Shown here: one piece after another, positions 28,484 to 37,535 of the stretch | Layout: the number at the start of each line of letters is the position of its first letter | Numbering within the stretch: the first letter of the stretch is position 1 | DNA from: an uncultured Saprospiraceae bacterium | Lineage (GTDB): Bacteria; Bacteroidota; Bacteroidia; Chitinophagales; Saprospiraceae | Direction of reading: 5' to 3' | DNA length: 64,000 bases | Assembly: GCA_943788055.1 (NCBI GenBank) | Contig: CALSOU010000009.1 | Span: forward strand, 268,848 to 332,847 | Translations under genes and position numbers: made by a program | Notes under the pieces: model-generated | Told to the model about the DNA's origin: nothing | What the model saw: only the letters and a program-made list of their open reading frames with translations | Database searches by the model: none

Positions 28484-28509
28484 GTTACTTTTTCTTGATA
28501 AAAAGTAAC
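28484..28509. repeat. Palindromic repeat, copy 2
   Basis: GTTACTTTTT and AAAAAGTAAC form a perfect 10-pair stem around CTTGAT, followed by an A-rich stretch and ATCAAGGC. The TTACTTTTT arm is shared with copy 1 about 200 bases upstream. Confidence 0.6.
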
Positions 28510-28733
28510 ACAAAAATCAAGGCTGCGCATTGACTCAGTTCTGCCCGGGTTTTCATCAATTACTGAAATTGCTGCAAATTTGTCCCGATCACTCTCGGAA
28601 TAGATAAAACTCGCAGAAACTCCTGCTCTACAAAATTCGTCACCGTTAGGAATCGAGAGAGAATCTAGGTAACTCGCAGTGTACTTAAACAGTTATCTCT
28701 TTTACGCAAAATTTATCGCAATTGGTATAATTA

Positions 28734-30369
28734 CTAATCCTCTGCATTGACGGATAGAATTCCAAATCGAAAGGCGTCTTTTGCCATAAACCGTTTTCTC
28801 TTTAGAAATATAAGCATCTCATTTGGACTAATTTCAGTTGAGAATTTTGGCATTAGTAGAGTACCAGTATCTTCTCGTTTGAATAGTTCTTTTCGTTTCA
28901 GTTTGCCATTTTCGTCAATATGTGCCGATAACGGCAACACATTCTCGGAAGTTCGTTACTGTTTTGTAGCGATTTGGATTTGTGATATTTCTTGAGAAGT
29001 TCTTCTCGTCGTCATTATATAAATAGTAAATATTGTCTCCTGAATTCAAGGTGGAAAAAAACATGTAATGGGTTTTTTCTTCCAAAGCATCATTCGCAAA
29101 AGGTGTACCGCTCTTCGAAGCAGAATACTTTTTTGGAATCATCCGAATACTCTCGACTTCACCATCGGCATCAAAATTTGCCGTTATGATGTGATTATTT
29201 CTAAAGCTTGTAGATGTATTACTGACTCCGTTTGCTGTAGTTGAAGTTCTAACTTCAACTCGATATTCCTCTGCTAACATCGTATAACTACCATCTTTTT
29301 TATAGATTACATCTCTAAAAATAAACTCATCATCTAGTCCTTCGTCACCACTTCTCCTATCTCTCGAAGTATTTCTAGTTCCAAAACTTTCCAACTCTTT
29401 TCTGGTAAAGTTTCTCTTTTTCGCATAGAGCACCTCTCCTGTTTCAGAGTCTAGCTTAAGGTAACTAACTCCTTGAATAGGACCTGACCGACTATCTCCG
29501 ATCATCGCTGCGCAAGCGATGTCGTTACCAAAAGGGTTTCTCACGATTTCTATTCCCTTAATAAATCGATTCTTGAGATCAAGTTCATACTTATCATATC
29601 CTTCTCCTGTTACCTTTACAATATTGACGCTGTACTCTGCCATCCTAGCGAAGCTTTTTCTAAACAAGCCCGAACTTGCGTTGGTGTCAAAAATCTTAGC
29701 AGCGAAATACAGCTGATCTTTCACTCCTAGCTCAAATGAAGTCGCTTCTACCTGTCTTTCCGATTCAGGAAATTTCACTTTATTGTCCCATACTTTATTA
29801 AGATCCGTATCAATTACAGCGAAGTAAGCTGAATAATCCTCTCTTGATCTATTCCTATCCATCTCAGCAATGAAGAGAAGTCTAGAAGTATCTTGATTAA
29901 CTTTCCATGTGACATCGGGAAGATCTCTAGAATTCTTGTATTTGAATTTCGCAATCGCTTTAGCTTTCCCTGCTTTTCCATTTAAATCAATAGGAACAGC
30001 ATAATATATTAGTTCATCATTACGATTATCCCTTTTGTACTGAATCCAGATCAACTTTCCTTTGAAATACTGCATACCCAACGAAAAAACATTTCTATCT
30101 GCCACTTGATACTCCTTTGAAAAAACTTCTTTAAACTTCCTATCATACTTTGTCAAGTAGACGCTATTGCCAAAAGAAAACAAAGAAGGACGCTCAAGGA
30201 AACCTACATAATGACCAGAACTGTTGGAGTGAAGGTGACCTGTCAGCACCTTACTATCTTCGATTCGTATTTCAGAGCTCAACTCCAATTTGACATCTTG
30301 TGCATGAAGCGTGACTGCCAACAGTAGTAAAGTAGCTAGGATACTGAAAATTTTCATAATATTGTTCAT
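28734..30369 (-). pseudogene. Exported beta-propeller-like protein, frameshifted near its C-terminus
   Basis: About 540 residues if repaired. A signal peptide ends LHAQ (an alternative start is the ATG at 30357). The body has repeated short strand patterns (GKLIWIQYKRD, TSRLLFIAEMDR, DQLYFAAKIFD) suggesting a beta-propeller. The frame ends early at FRECVAVIGTY, while the +1 frame continues with NVLPLSAHIDENGKLKRK to the stop at 28734. Removing one base in the TTCCGAG region near 28947 joins the frames. The arrangement resembles the intact protein at 43175-44593. Function unknown; only the last 68 residues are lost, so some activity could remain. Confidence 0.75.
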
Positions 30370-30414
30370 GTTGTTTCATACAAAGAAAATCAATTCTCGG
30401 AAATAAATTGATCC

Positions 30415-31258
30415 ATGATAAAATTTATATATACTCTTGTCTTTCTATTTTTGACTATCTGGAGTTCATTTGGGCAAGATGATCTTGAAATTATCACCTT
30501 TGACGACGACGGACCTAGAACAAGTCGGAATATCGATCCTACTTTTCTTGTTATCAAAACGAATCCACTTTCGATGATTTCGGGTCGTCAATTTGTAGAA
30601 GTTGAATATCCGATTTTGGATTTTCTTTCCGTTGAAGGTGGTCTTGGATTGACCTTTAATCCAGTTATTGGGAATTTTCAAAATGTATACACTCAGATTT
30701 ACAATGAACTGACTACACCTGAATGTTCAAGCACCAATTTTGAGCCTGGTTTTGACATCTGTGATCAAGCTTTCTACAATGATTTTACTATCAGAAATAC
30801 TAATCTCGGCGGATGGATCAGCACTGGCATCAAATTCTATTATTACAATACAGCTCCGGAAGATGCATATATCTCTTTAAACTTAAAGTACCACACCAAT
30901 AATTACGATGTGCTTCAAGCAGCAAGAAACCAATGTCTTTGTGCGCGAACTAGATGTGTATGCAGACGAGACTGTACGTAATTTTGATTACTCTGTTCGA
31001 GCAGGTTTTCAAACTTTGTTCTCTCCCTTAACTACTGATGCTTTCATAGGAGTTGGAATTCGCTCGAGAAACGAGACCCGACTGGACATAGGTCTTGACC
31101 GAGAAACGAGTCTTATCACCAATAAATTTCAGACTTTATCTAGTTCAACTATTTTGCTTGAAGCTGGAATCCGCATCGGTCTTGAAGTTACTAGGCCGGC
31201 TACAACCTCCTCAAAGAAAAAGAAGAAGAAAAAGAAGCGCAGAAGACGAAGAAGATAA
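30415..31258 (+). pseudogene. Outer-membrane protein with poly-Lys/Arg tail, frameshifted
   Basis: A signal peptide (IWSSFGQ) and about 165 residues of barrel-like sequence (PTFLVIKTNPLSMISG, FLSVEGGLGLTF) occupy the first frame. Near 30925-30935, after LQAAR, one extra base shifts the frame; the next frame resumes at NVFVRELDVYADETV and runs to the end. Repaired length is about 280 residues. The final residues are eight Lys followed by six Arg. The gene is divergent from the broken gene at 28734-30369 with only 45 bases between them. The fold suggests a small outer-membrane barrel of unknown role. Confidence 0.72.
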
Positions 31259-31602
31259 GATGGAACAACAGAGTTACACTGCTGAAAATCTAGATTATGT
31301 CAGTACGTCTTTGACTCTTCAATAACGTAAATTCTAAGGCGCAGAGACGAGGCTAAAGCCTCGATGACATGTATGCCACTTTACTAAGAGCCAGTCTGCA
31401 CATCATCGAACTATTAAGGTCGTAACTTCCATACTACGAGAAAGTTACCAAAACGTGGAGAACTGAAATTTACCGGAGAGGAAGGTCTCCTGACCTCTCC
31501 TCGTGAAGATCAGAGCTTTGTCGAAGTACTCCTCGTTACTCCAAAAAAAAGCCGTACCAGAAATGAATCTAGAACGGCTTCGTATTTTTATTGCTTTTGA
31601 TT
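31259..31602. other. Intergenic region with several hairpins before atpG end
   Basis: 344 bases between convergent genes. CGAGGCT and AGCCTCG form a 7-pair stem with a two-base loop at 31348-31363. GGAGAGG (31475-31481) pairs with CCTCTCC (31494-31500), with an inner GGTC/GACC alternative. The atpG terminator is at 31549-31580. No coding signal is supported. Confidence 0.55.
31549..31580 (-). terminator. Terminator of the atp unit
   Basis: AAGCCGT pairs with ACGGCTT, and on the minus strand the stem is followed by eight T residues. It lies 23 bases past the atpG stop and would end the atpB-E-F-H-A-G transcript. Confidence 0.8.
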
Positions 31603-32511
31603 TTATCCTTCTAATGCAGCTGCACCACCAACGATTTCCGCAAGTTCTTTTGTAATAGCTTCTTGACGAGCTTTATTATATGTCTTTTTAAGATCACCGA
31701 GCATTTCTTGTGCATTCTCAGTCGCTTTATCCATCGCAGTCATACGAGCACCATGCTCACCAGCTACGGTATCCAAAATGAATTTATGCAACGAAGTCTG
31801 TAAAATAGACGGAACTAGATGCTCAAGAAGTTCAACCTTTCCTGGTTCAAAAATGTAATCAGAGTTTGAAGTTTCTTTCTTTTCCTTTTTTGCTACAGCT
31901 AATTCTGTGGGCTTAGCTACTGGCAAGTATTGTACGGCAATAGGTGTTTGAGTTGCAGCATTTTTGAATTTACTGTAGATAACCTGAATACTGTCGTACT
32001 CACCGTTTTTGAATGCTTCCATAAGGAAGTTCGCCACCTCAGCAATTTCTTCAAAATCTGGACTATTTGCAATCTCAACATAATCACGATTGAAATTACT
32101 CTTCGAAAATCTTCTTTTGAAAAAATCAGCGCCTTTCTTACCAACAAATAGAAAATCAAGATTTCCTGCAGCTTCAACTTCCGAAAATTGCTCCTCAATT
32201 AGGTTATAAGCTTCTTTGTTGATATTCGTATTGAAAGCACCTGCAAGTCCTCTATTGGAAGTAACAACAACGATCAAGGCTTTCGTTACAGGTCTTTCAA
32301 CACCGTAAACAGTTCCACCGTCACCGTCAAGATTAGACAATATGTTCTTCAACATGTGATCAAGTCTATCAGCATACGGACGCATCTGAGTAATAGCTTG
32401 CTGAGCCTTCCGTAATTTGGAAGCAGAAACCATCTTCATTGCTTTCGTAATCTGCTGGGTGTTTTTCACCGAACTGATCCTATCTCTTACTTCTTTTAAT
32501 GCACCTGACAC
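31603..32511 (-). CDS. atpG: ATP synthase F1 subunit gamma
   Basis: Central rotor stalk of F1. The 302 residues fit the family. The N-terminal coiled-coil helix is LKEVRDRISSVKNTQQITKAMKMVSASKL, the central domain contains VVVTSNRGLAGAFNTNI, and the C-terminal helix ends with ATENAQEMLGDLKKTYNKARQEAITKELAEIVGGAAAL, which enters the alpha3beta3 hexamer. It is the last gene of the cluster, separated from atpA by 85 bases that hold a hairpin. The usual downstream atpD and atpC are absent, as is common in Bacteroidota, where they lie elsewhere. Confidence 0.97.
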   Translation of the reverse strand: MSGALKEVRDRISSVKNTQQITKAMKMVSASKLRKAQQAITQMRPYADRLDHMLKNILSNLDGDGGTVYGVERPVTKALIVVVTSNRGLAGAFNTNINKEAYNLIEEQFSEVEAAGNLDFLFVGKKGADFFKRRFSKSNFNRDYVEIANSPDFEEIAEVANFLMEAFKNGEYDSIQVIYSKFKNAATQTPIAVQYLPVAKPTELAVAKKEKKETSNSDYIFEPGKVELLEHLVPSILQTSLHKFILDTVAGEHGARMTAMDKATENAQEMLGDLKKTYNKARQEAITKELAEIVGGAAALEG

Positions 32512-32565
32512 TTAAAATTGCTTTTATGTGATAGCTGTACTTTTTGAGTACAAGCTAAAAATTAC

Positions 32566-32589
32566 GCCTTCTGCCATAAAGCGGAAGGC
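32566..32589 (-). terminator. Intercistronic hairpin between atpA and atpG
   Basis: GCCTTCTGC and GCGGAAGGC pair over nine positions (one G-U) around a CATAAA loop. On the minus strand a T5 run follows four bases later. It could partly stop transcription or stabilise the atpA message, lowering atpG output relative to atpA. Confidence 0.5.
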
Positions 32590-32596
32590 ATACTTA

Positions 32597-34180
32597 TTAA
32601 TTATATTGAGCAGATAATTCACCTGCCAAAGCAGTAACAGCTTTAACTGCTTCTTCTGACAATTTACCCGCTTGGAAATCTTTCAATGCCTCAGGATGTC
32701 TCTTTTCAAGAGTCGAGAGGAAATTTGATTCAAATTCCTTCACCTTATTGGTAGGAACATTCTTCAAAAGCCCTTTTGTTCCCAAATAGATAATTGCAAC
32801 TTGCTTCTCTACAGATACTGGAGAGTACTGAGGCTGCTTCAAAATTTCCACGTTTCTTCTCCCCTTATCAAGTACTGACTGAGTAGCTGCATCCAAATCA
32901 GAACCAAACTTAGCAAATGCCTCTAGCTCTCGGAATTGTGCTTGATCTAACTTAAGCGTACCTGATACTTTCTTCATTGACTTGATCTGAGCAGATCCAC
33001 CTACACGAGATACCGAGATACCCACATTAATCGCTGGACGTACACCCGCATTAAATAGATTTGACTCTAAGAAAATCTGACCATCTGTAATCGAAATTAC
33101 GTTGGTAGGAATATATGCAGAAACGTCTCCCGCTTGTGTTTCAATTATTGGAAGTGCTGTCAAAGATCCACCACCTTTCACGATTCCAGCTTTCTTCAAA
33201 GATTCTGGAAGATCATTCATTGTTTGAGCAAGTCCATCATCGTTAATGATTTTCGCTGCTCGCTCAAGTAATCTTGAATGCAAGTAAAATACATCACCTG
33301 GATATGCTTCACGTCCTGGAGGTCTTCTCAACAAAAGAGATACTTCACGATAAGCAACCGCTTGCTTTGATAAATCATCGTAAATGATCAATGCTGGTCT
33401 ACCTGTATCTCTAAAAAATTCACCTATACATGCACCTGAGAATGGAGCGTAGAACTGAAGTGGAGCAGGATCTGATGCAGAAGCCGATACAATTGTTGTA
33501 TATGCCATTGCACCATTATCTTCAAGTACTTTTGCAACCTGCGCAACAGTTGAAGCTTTCTGACCTGATGCAACATAAATACAGTGCACAGGCTCTCCTT
33601 TTTCGTAATATTCTTTTTGATTTAGAATTGTATCGATAGCAATCGCTGTTTTACCAGTCTGACGGTCACCAATAATCAACTCACGCTGACCTCTTCCGAT
33701 AGGAATCATCGAATCGATCGCTTTTATACCTGTCTGAAGTGGCTCTGTTACTGGTTGACGATAGATAACACCTGGAGCTTTACGCTCAATAGGCATCTCA
33801 TAAGTTGTTCCAGTGATAGGTCCTTTACCATCGATGGGCTGACCAAGTGGATTTACGATACGTCCAACTACACCTTCACCTACATTAATTGAGGCAATTC
33901 TGCTAGTTCTTCTTACCGTGGAACCTTCTTTGATCTCGTTACTTGCCCCCAAAAGTACAACACCTACGTTGTCTTCCTCTAGATTAAGAACGATGGCTTG
34001 TACTCCATTTTCAAACTCCACCAACTCACCAGCTTGTGCTTTTGTTAATCCATAAACACGAGCGATACCATCCCCTACCTCGAGTACCGTACCTACTTCT
34101 TCTAGTTCTGTTTCCGATTTAAATCCTGATAATTGTTGTTTCAGGATTGCGGATATTTCATCAGGTTTTACATTAACCAT
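32597..34180 (-). CDS. atpA: ATP synthase F1 subunit alpha
   Basis: Non-catalytic nucleotide-binding subunit of the F1 hexamer. The 527 residues are somewhat above the common 500-515. It has the P-loop [19 protein letters not shown] near residue 170, and the family signature [17 protein letters not shown] with its conserved Arg near residue 375. The N-terminal [13 protein letters not shown] contacts the delta subunit, whose gene lies 29 bases upstream. Everything expected is intact. Confidence 0.98.
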   Translation of the reverse strand: MVNVKPDEISAILKQQLSGFKSETELEEVGTVLEVGDGIARVYGLTKAQAGELVEFENGVQAIVLNLEEDNVGVVLLGASNEIKEGSTVRRTSRIASINVGEGVVGRIVNPLGQPIDGKGPITGTTYEMPIERKAPGVIYRQPVTEPLQTGIKAIDSMIPIGRGQRELIIGDRQTGKTAIAIDTILNQKEYYEKGEPVHCIYVASGQKASTVAQVAKVLEDNGAMAYTTIVSASASDPAPLQFYAPFSGACIGEFFRDTGRPALIIYDDLSKQAVAYREVSLLLRRPPGREAYPGDVFYLHSRLLERAAKIINDDGLAQTMNDLPESLKKAGIVKGGGSLTALPIIETQAGDVSAYIPTNVISITDGQIFLESNLFNAGVRPAINVGISVSRVGGSAQIKSMKKVSGTLKLDQAQFRELEAFAKFGSDLDAATQSVLDKGRRNVEILKQPQYSPVSVEKQVAIIYLGTKGLLKNVPTNKVKEFESNFLSTLEKRHPEALKDFQAGKLSEEAVKAVTALAGELSAQYN

Positions 34181-34209
34181 TATCTTAAATATTTACTTGA
34201 TTATGTATA

Positions 34210-34767
34210 TTAATTAGCCAGTTCGTATGAACCACTAAATTGTTTCTTAAGTTCATCTAATTTATGCGATACACTTGCATCGTAAAGTCTATCTCCAATT
34301 TCGATAACAAAACCTCCGATAATGGAAGGATCTACTTTTGTTTCGATCTCTAGATTATTCATTGTCACAGTACTCTCAGTCAATTTTGCTTTGATAGAAG
34401 CTAACTCTGCATCGCTTAAAGCCTTTGAAGTAGTGATAAGTACTTTTGAAATACTCATTCTCTCATTGTAAAGCTTTACGAATTCATTTGAAATCTCTGG
34501 AAGATACATTTCACGACCTTTCTTAGTCATCAAAGTCAAAAAAGACATTGTTATCGGCGTAATCTTACCGTCGAAAATCTCTTTGAGTATCGTTATCTTC
34601 TTTTCAGTATTGACGATAGGGCTTTTCAGAAGCAAGTAAAAATCATGCTGTTCTGTTGCTTTTTGAAACCCTTTTACGTCTTCTAGTACACCATCAAGAC
34701 TCTTCTGATCAACTGCGAGTTCGATCAAAGTCTTTGCGTATCTAGCTGCTATAGTATTAACTGACAT
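34210..34767 (-). CDS. atpH: ATP synthase F1 subunit delta
   Basis: Peripheral-stalk subunit joining F1 to the b subunits. The 185 residues match the OSCP/delta family: NTIAARYAKTLIELAVDQ at the N-terminus, KKGREMYLPEISNEFVKLYNE in the middle, and the C-terminal signature VDPSIIGGFVIEIGDRLYDASVSHKLDELKKQ. The start codon shares one base with the atpF stop, so translation is coupled, which fits the one-to-few stoichiometry of the stalk parts. Confidence 0.96.
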   Translation of the reverse strand: MSVNTIAARYAKTLIELAVDQKSLDGVLEDVKGFQKATEQHDFYLLLKSPIVNTEKKITILKEIFDGKITPITMSFLTLMTKKGREMYLPEISNEFVKLYNERMSISKVLITTSKALSDAELASIKAKLTESTVTMNNLEIETKVDPSIIGGFVIEIGDRLYDASVSHKLDELKKQFSGSYELAN

Positions 34768-35279
34768 TAGTTAAGTTTAATATCGTCCACTAATTGACTT
34801 ACAAAAGCTTGTTGATTTTTATCAGCCGCCAATTCTTTCTTAATCACCTTCTCTGCGATTTCAATTGCCATTGATCCAACTTGATTCTTAACTTCTGTTA
34901 GTGCTTTTTTCTTCTGATTCTCAATTTCCAACATGGCGTTATTCAACAAACGATCAGTTTCAGCTTTCGCCTTCTTTTTCGCTTCGTCTATAATTGAAGC
35001 TTTCGTTTCATTTGCCTCCTTCAGTACATTAGCTCTATCTTCTTGGGCTTTCGCCAAAAGAGCTTTGTGCTCTGCTTCCAAATTAGTGATCTGAGACTTA
35101 GCTTCTGCAGCTTTATCCAAGGCACTTTTGATATCCATGTCACGCTTTTTCAATGCGTCCTTGATAGGACCAAAAGCAAATTTTCCGAGCATTCCCCAGA
35201 ATAGTAGGAAAATGATTGTCGTCCATAGAATTAGTCCTATGTCTGGTTTAATCGGTGAAAATTCTAATAAGTATAGCAT
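34767..35279 (-). CDS. atpF: ATP synthase F0 subunit b
   Basis: Membrane-anchored peripheral stalk. The 170 residues begin with a single transmembrane segment (DIGLILWTTIIFLLFWGMLGKFAFGPI, residues about 12-38), followed by a long charged coiled coil rich in Ala, Lys and Glu (EAKSQITNLEAEHKALLAKA and onward) ending at the delta-binding region. It shares one base with atpH and is preceded by a 144-base gap carrying a hairpin that separates it from atpE. Confidence 0.96.
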   Translation of the reverse strand: MLYLLEFSPIKPDIGLILWTTIIFLLFWGMLGKFAFGPIKDALKKRDMDIKSALDKAAEAKSQITNLEAEHKALLAKAQEDRANVLKEANETKASIIDEAKKKAKAETDRLLNNAMLEIENQKKKALTEVKNQVGSMAIEIAEKVIKKELAADKNQQAFVSQLVDDIKLN

Positions 35280-35379
35280 GTATTAAAAATTATATCTTTT
35301 ATATAATCGGACTTTCGTCCAAAATTAATTTTACTCACAATTTTGTGCTTGACACCATATTGAATCAAGCCAATAAAAC

Positions 35380-35413
35380 GTCGGGAGGGCAGCCAATCGC
35401 TACACATCCCGAC
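35380..35413 (-). terminator. Intercistronic hairpin between atpE and atpF
   Basis: GTCGGGA (35380-35386) pairs with TCCCGAC (35407-35413) across a 20-base loop; on the minus strand a GTTTT stretch follows. It is placed just 3' of atpE, where partial termination or 3'-end stabilisation would raise c-subunit output above that of the stalk genes. Confidence 0.45.
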
Positions 35414-35423
35414 ATTATACATC

Positions 35424-35648
<225 letters not shown>

Positions 35649-35715
35649 TTATGTGTATAAAAAAATAAATTCAATTTCTTTAAATAATCAACCTTCATCA
35701 ATTACTCTTTATCAA

Positions 35716-37077
35716 CTAGTGATGTTCTACTTCCTCGGTTGCAGCTCCTATGTAAGAAGCCGTCAAAATCGTAAATACAAACGCTTGCACTAGTGCAACG
35801 ATGAGCTCAATTGCCATCATAAATAAAGTCAGTAATGTAGAACCAACTGATGCACCTAGTGCACCTCCTACATTCTGTCCACTATCTCCAAATATGAAAA
35901 TCAAACTCACGAATACGACCAATACGATGTGACCCGCTGTAATGTTTGCGAACAAACGCAACATCAATGTCAAAGGCTTTATGAAAATACCCATGATTTC
36001 CACTGGAATCAAAATTGGCTTCACAAACCAAGGCACACCCGGAGCAGCTAATAAGTGCTTCCAATAGTGTCCATTACCACTAATATTCGTTACAAGAAAT
36101 GCAATAATTGCAAGTACCATCGTTACCGCCAAATTACCCGTCACGTTAGATCCGCCGAAGAATGGTATTTGACCAAACAAGTTTAGACCTAAAATGAAGA
36201 AGAAGATTGCTAGTAAGAGCGAAAAGTACTTTTCCCACTTATTTCCTAAGAATGGTTTTGCCACTTCATCACGAATAAAGACTACAAAAGTCTCCATGAA
36301 TGATTGCAACCCTTTTGGTTCCTTTCCTTCTCTTGCTTTGTAAGATTTTGCCACTCTTCTGAATACAAATCCTAGAAACAACGTTACAAGAATCATAGAA
36401 ACAACATTCTTGGTTGGAGAAAAATCGTAAAACGATGTTATTCCGCCACCAAATAATCCTGCATCCGCAGTACTCTTATTTTCAATTTTGTATAGTTCGT
36501 TGAAATCACAAACGTACATCACTTCCTTCTTCTTTCCTTTTGCATCGATTTCTTCTTTTGGAACAAATCCAGCAATTTTTACTTCGCCATTTGGAAAGTT
36601 TTGCCCTGGAGCAACGCGTTTCAATGACCCCTCATGAAGTACATAGCCATTGTATGCTGCGTGACCATCACCATGACCTAGAAGATCGGCTTTGAATTTA
36701 GAAGTGCTAAATATATCAAGTCCACCATCATTTGAGTATGCGATTACAGGTAGAGGTAATTGAAGCGGTCCTATGCTGTAAACATTTGCGTCACCGATGT
36801 GATGCATTGCTGTTTTCCCAACTTCAAAAGAATGATCAACTTCCACTCCGCAGATTACCTCACTATGCCCGTGATGACTATCGCCATGAGCTTCTGCACC
36901 ATGATTATCATGCGAATCCGCAGTTACTGAATGGGTGCTGTGATCGTCCGTACTATGGTCGTGATTTTCGTGAGTACTGTGGTCGTGCCCTTCGTGTCCG
37001 TGATCCTGTGCAAAAACTGCTGATTGAAAGCAGATTACGAAAACGAATAAGAAATTGAATATAATAATCTTACGCAT
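35716..37077 (-). CDS. atpB: ATP synthase F0 subunit a with His-rich N-terminal extension
   Basis: Stator subunit forming the proton half-channels. The C-terminal half (about residues 215-450) is a normal subunit a; the essential Arg is in KPLTLMLRLFANITAGHIV. The 453-residue length is long because of an exported N-terminal region: a signal peptide ending SAVFAQ (residues 1-23), then a stretch with about 15 His in 50 residues (DHGHEGHDHSTHENHDHS and similar), then a domain of about 140 residues unlike the E. coli protein. Extended AtpB proteins are known in Bacteroidota; the density of His here is striking. First gene of the atp unit. Confidence 0.95.
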   Translation of the reverse strand: MRKIIIFNFLFVFVICFQSAVFAQDHGHEGHDHSTHENHDHSTDDHSTHSVTADSHDNHGAEAHGDSHHGHSEVICGVEVDHSFEVGKTAMHHIGDANVYSIGPLQLPLPVIAYSNDGGLDIFSTSKFKADLLGHGDGHAAYNGYVLHEGSLKRVAPGQNFPNGEVKIAGFVPKEEIDAKGKKKEVMYVCDFNELYKIENKSTADAGLFGGGITSFYDFSPTKNVVSMILVTLFLGFVFRRVAKSYKAREGKEPKGLQSFMETFVVFIRDEVAKPFLGNKWEKYFSLLLAIFFFILGLNLFGQIPFFGGSNVTGNLAVTMVLAIIAFLVTNISGNGHYWKHLLAAPGVPWFVKPILIPVEIMGIFIKPLTLMLRLFANITAGHIVLVVFVSLIFIFGDSGQNVGGALGASVGSTLLTLFMMAIELIVALVQAFVFTILTASYIGAATEEVEHH

Positions 37078-37532
37078 GTATAAATTGCCTTTTCTGAATT
37101 TCAGCGCAAAGATAGAGAAATTAATTGTTTATAAAACAGCACAATGTAGCTTTTTGAATTACCTGAAAATATATTTTATGGGCTTAGTTCAAAGTTAAAT
37201 TCGGACTGACTCAAAAACGGATGTTAATAATTTCGAAATTAGCTTATAACAAAGCAATTGATTAATTGAATTGAGGAGTTTCACAAAATATCTGCTAATA
37301 ATCTAGTTCATGTATTGGCTAGTGATTTTTTCACGCAAACTTGACAAACGGCCTGTATTAAAACTCTTTGATTTGTGTCTGATCAAGAACTTAAATTCGG
37401 TCTAAATATCAACTAAACTAGATACGATTAGTCGCTATCCGATCGCAGCTAAAATTCAGTAATTCAGAAAAAGACTCAAAGTGAAAAGGGGACAAAAAGC
37501 CTGGTGATTACACTAATAGGTAGAGAATTATT
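37078..37532. other. Divergent intergenic region atpB / Y1-like gene
   Basis: 455 bases holding the atp promoter candidate near 37107-37114 and, at its right end, the first copy of an upstream element shared with the DUF2851 gene. The middle is AT-rich without other visible structure. Confidence 0.55.
37107..37114 (-). promoter_or_regulatory. Candidate -7 box of the atp unit
   Basis: On the minus strand this reads TATCTTTG, identical to the radA box and matching TAnnTTTG. It lies 30 bases before the atpB ATG; a TTTT stretch stands about 18 bases farther upstream in the -33 position. Confidence 0.5.
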
Positions 37533-37535
37533 TTG
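37488..37535 (+). promoter_or_regulatory. Shared upstream element, copy A
   Basis: GGGGAC, then a 17-base spacer and CACTAATA, ending at the TTG start of the next gene. The block TGATTACACTAATA followed by GTA and AGA recurs before the DUF2851 gene with only scattered changes. The GGGRAC/-10 arrangement suggests an alternative (ECF-like) promoter; this is inference. Confidence 0.5.

Larger units (their letters stand above)
28074..28733. other. 660-base gene-free stretch with palindromes and G-tracts
   Basis: No supported reading frame. It contains a guanine-rich tract at 28166-28195, a 12-pair palindrome at 28287-28315, a small AAGGAC/GTCCTT hairpin near 28464-28481 and a 10-pair palindrome at 28484-28509. 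The composition, with long homopolymer runs and G-tracts in an AT-rich genome, differs from neighbouring genes. Confidence 0.6.

Noticed and set aside
31348..31363. CGAGGCT/AGCCTCG stem as a terminator of the barrel gene
   Set aside because: No T-run follows on the plus strand; noted only in the intergenic entry.
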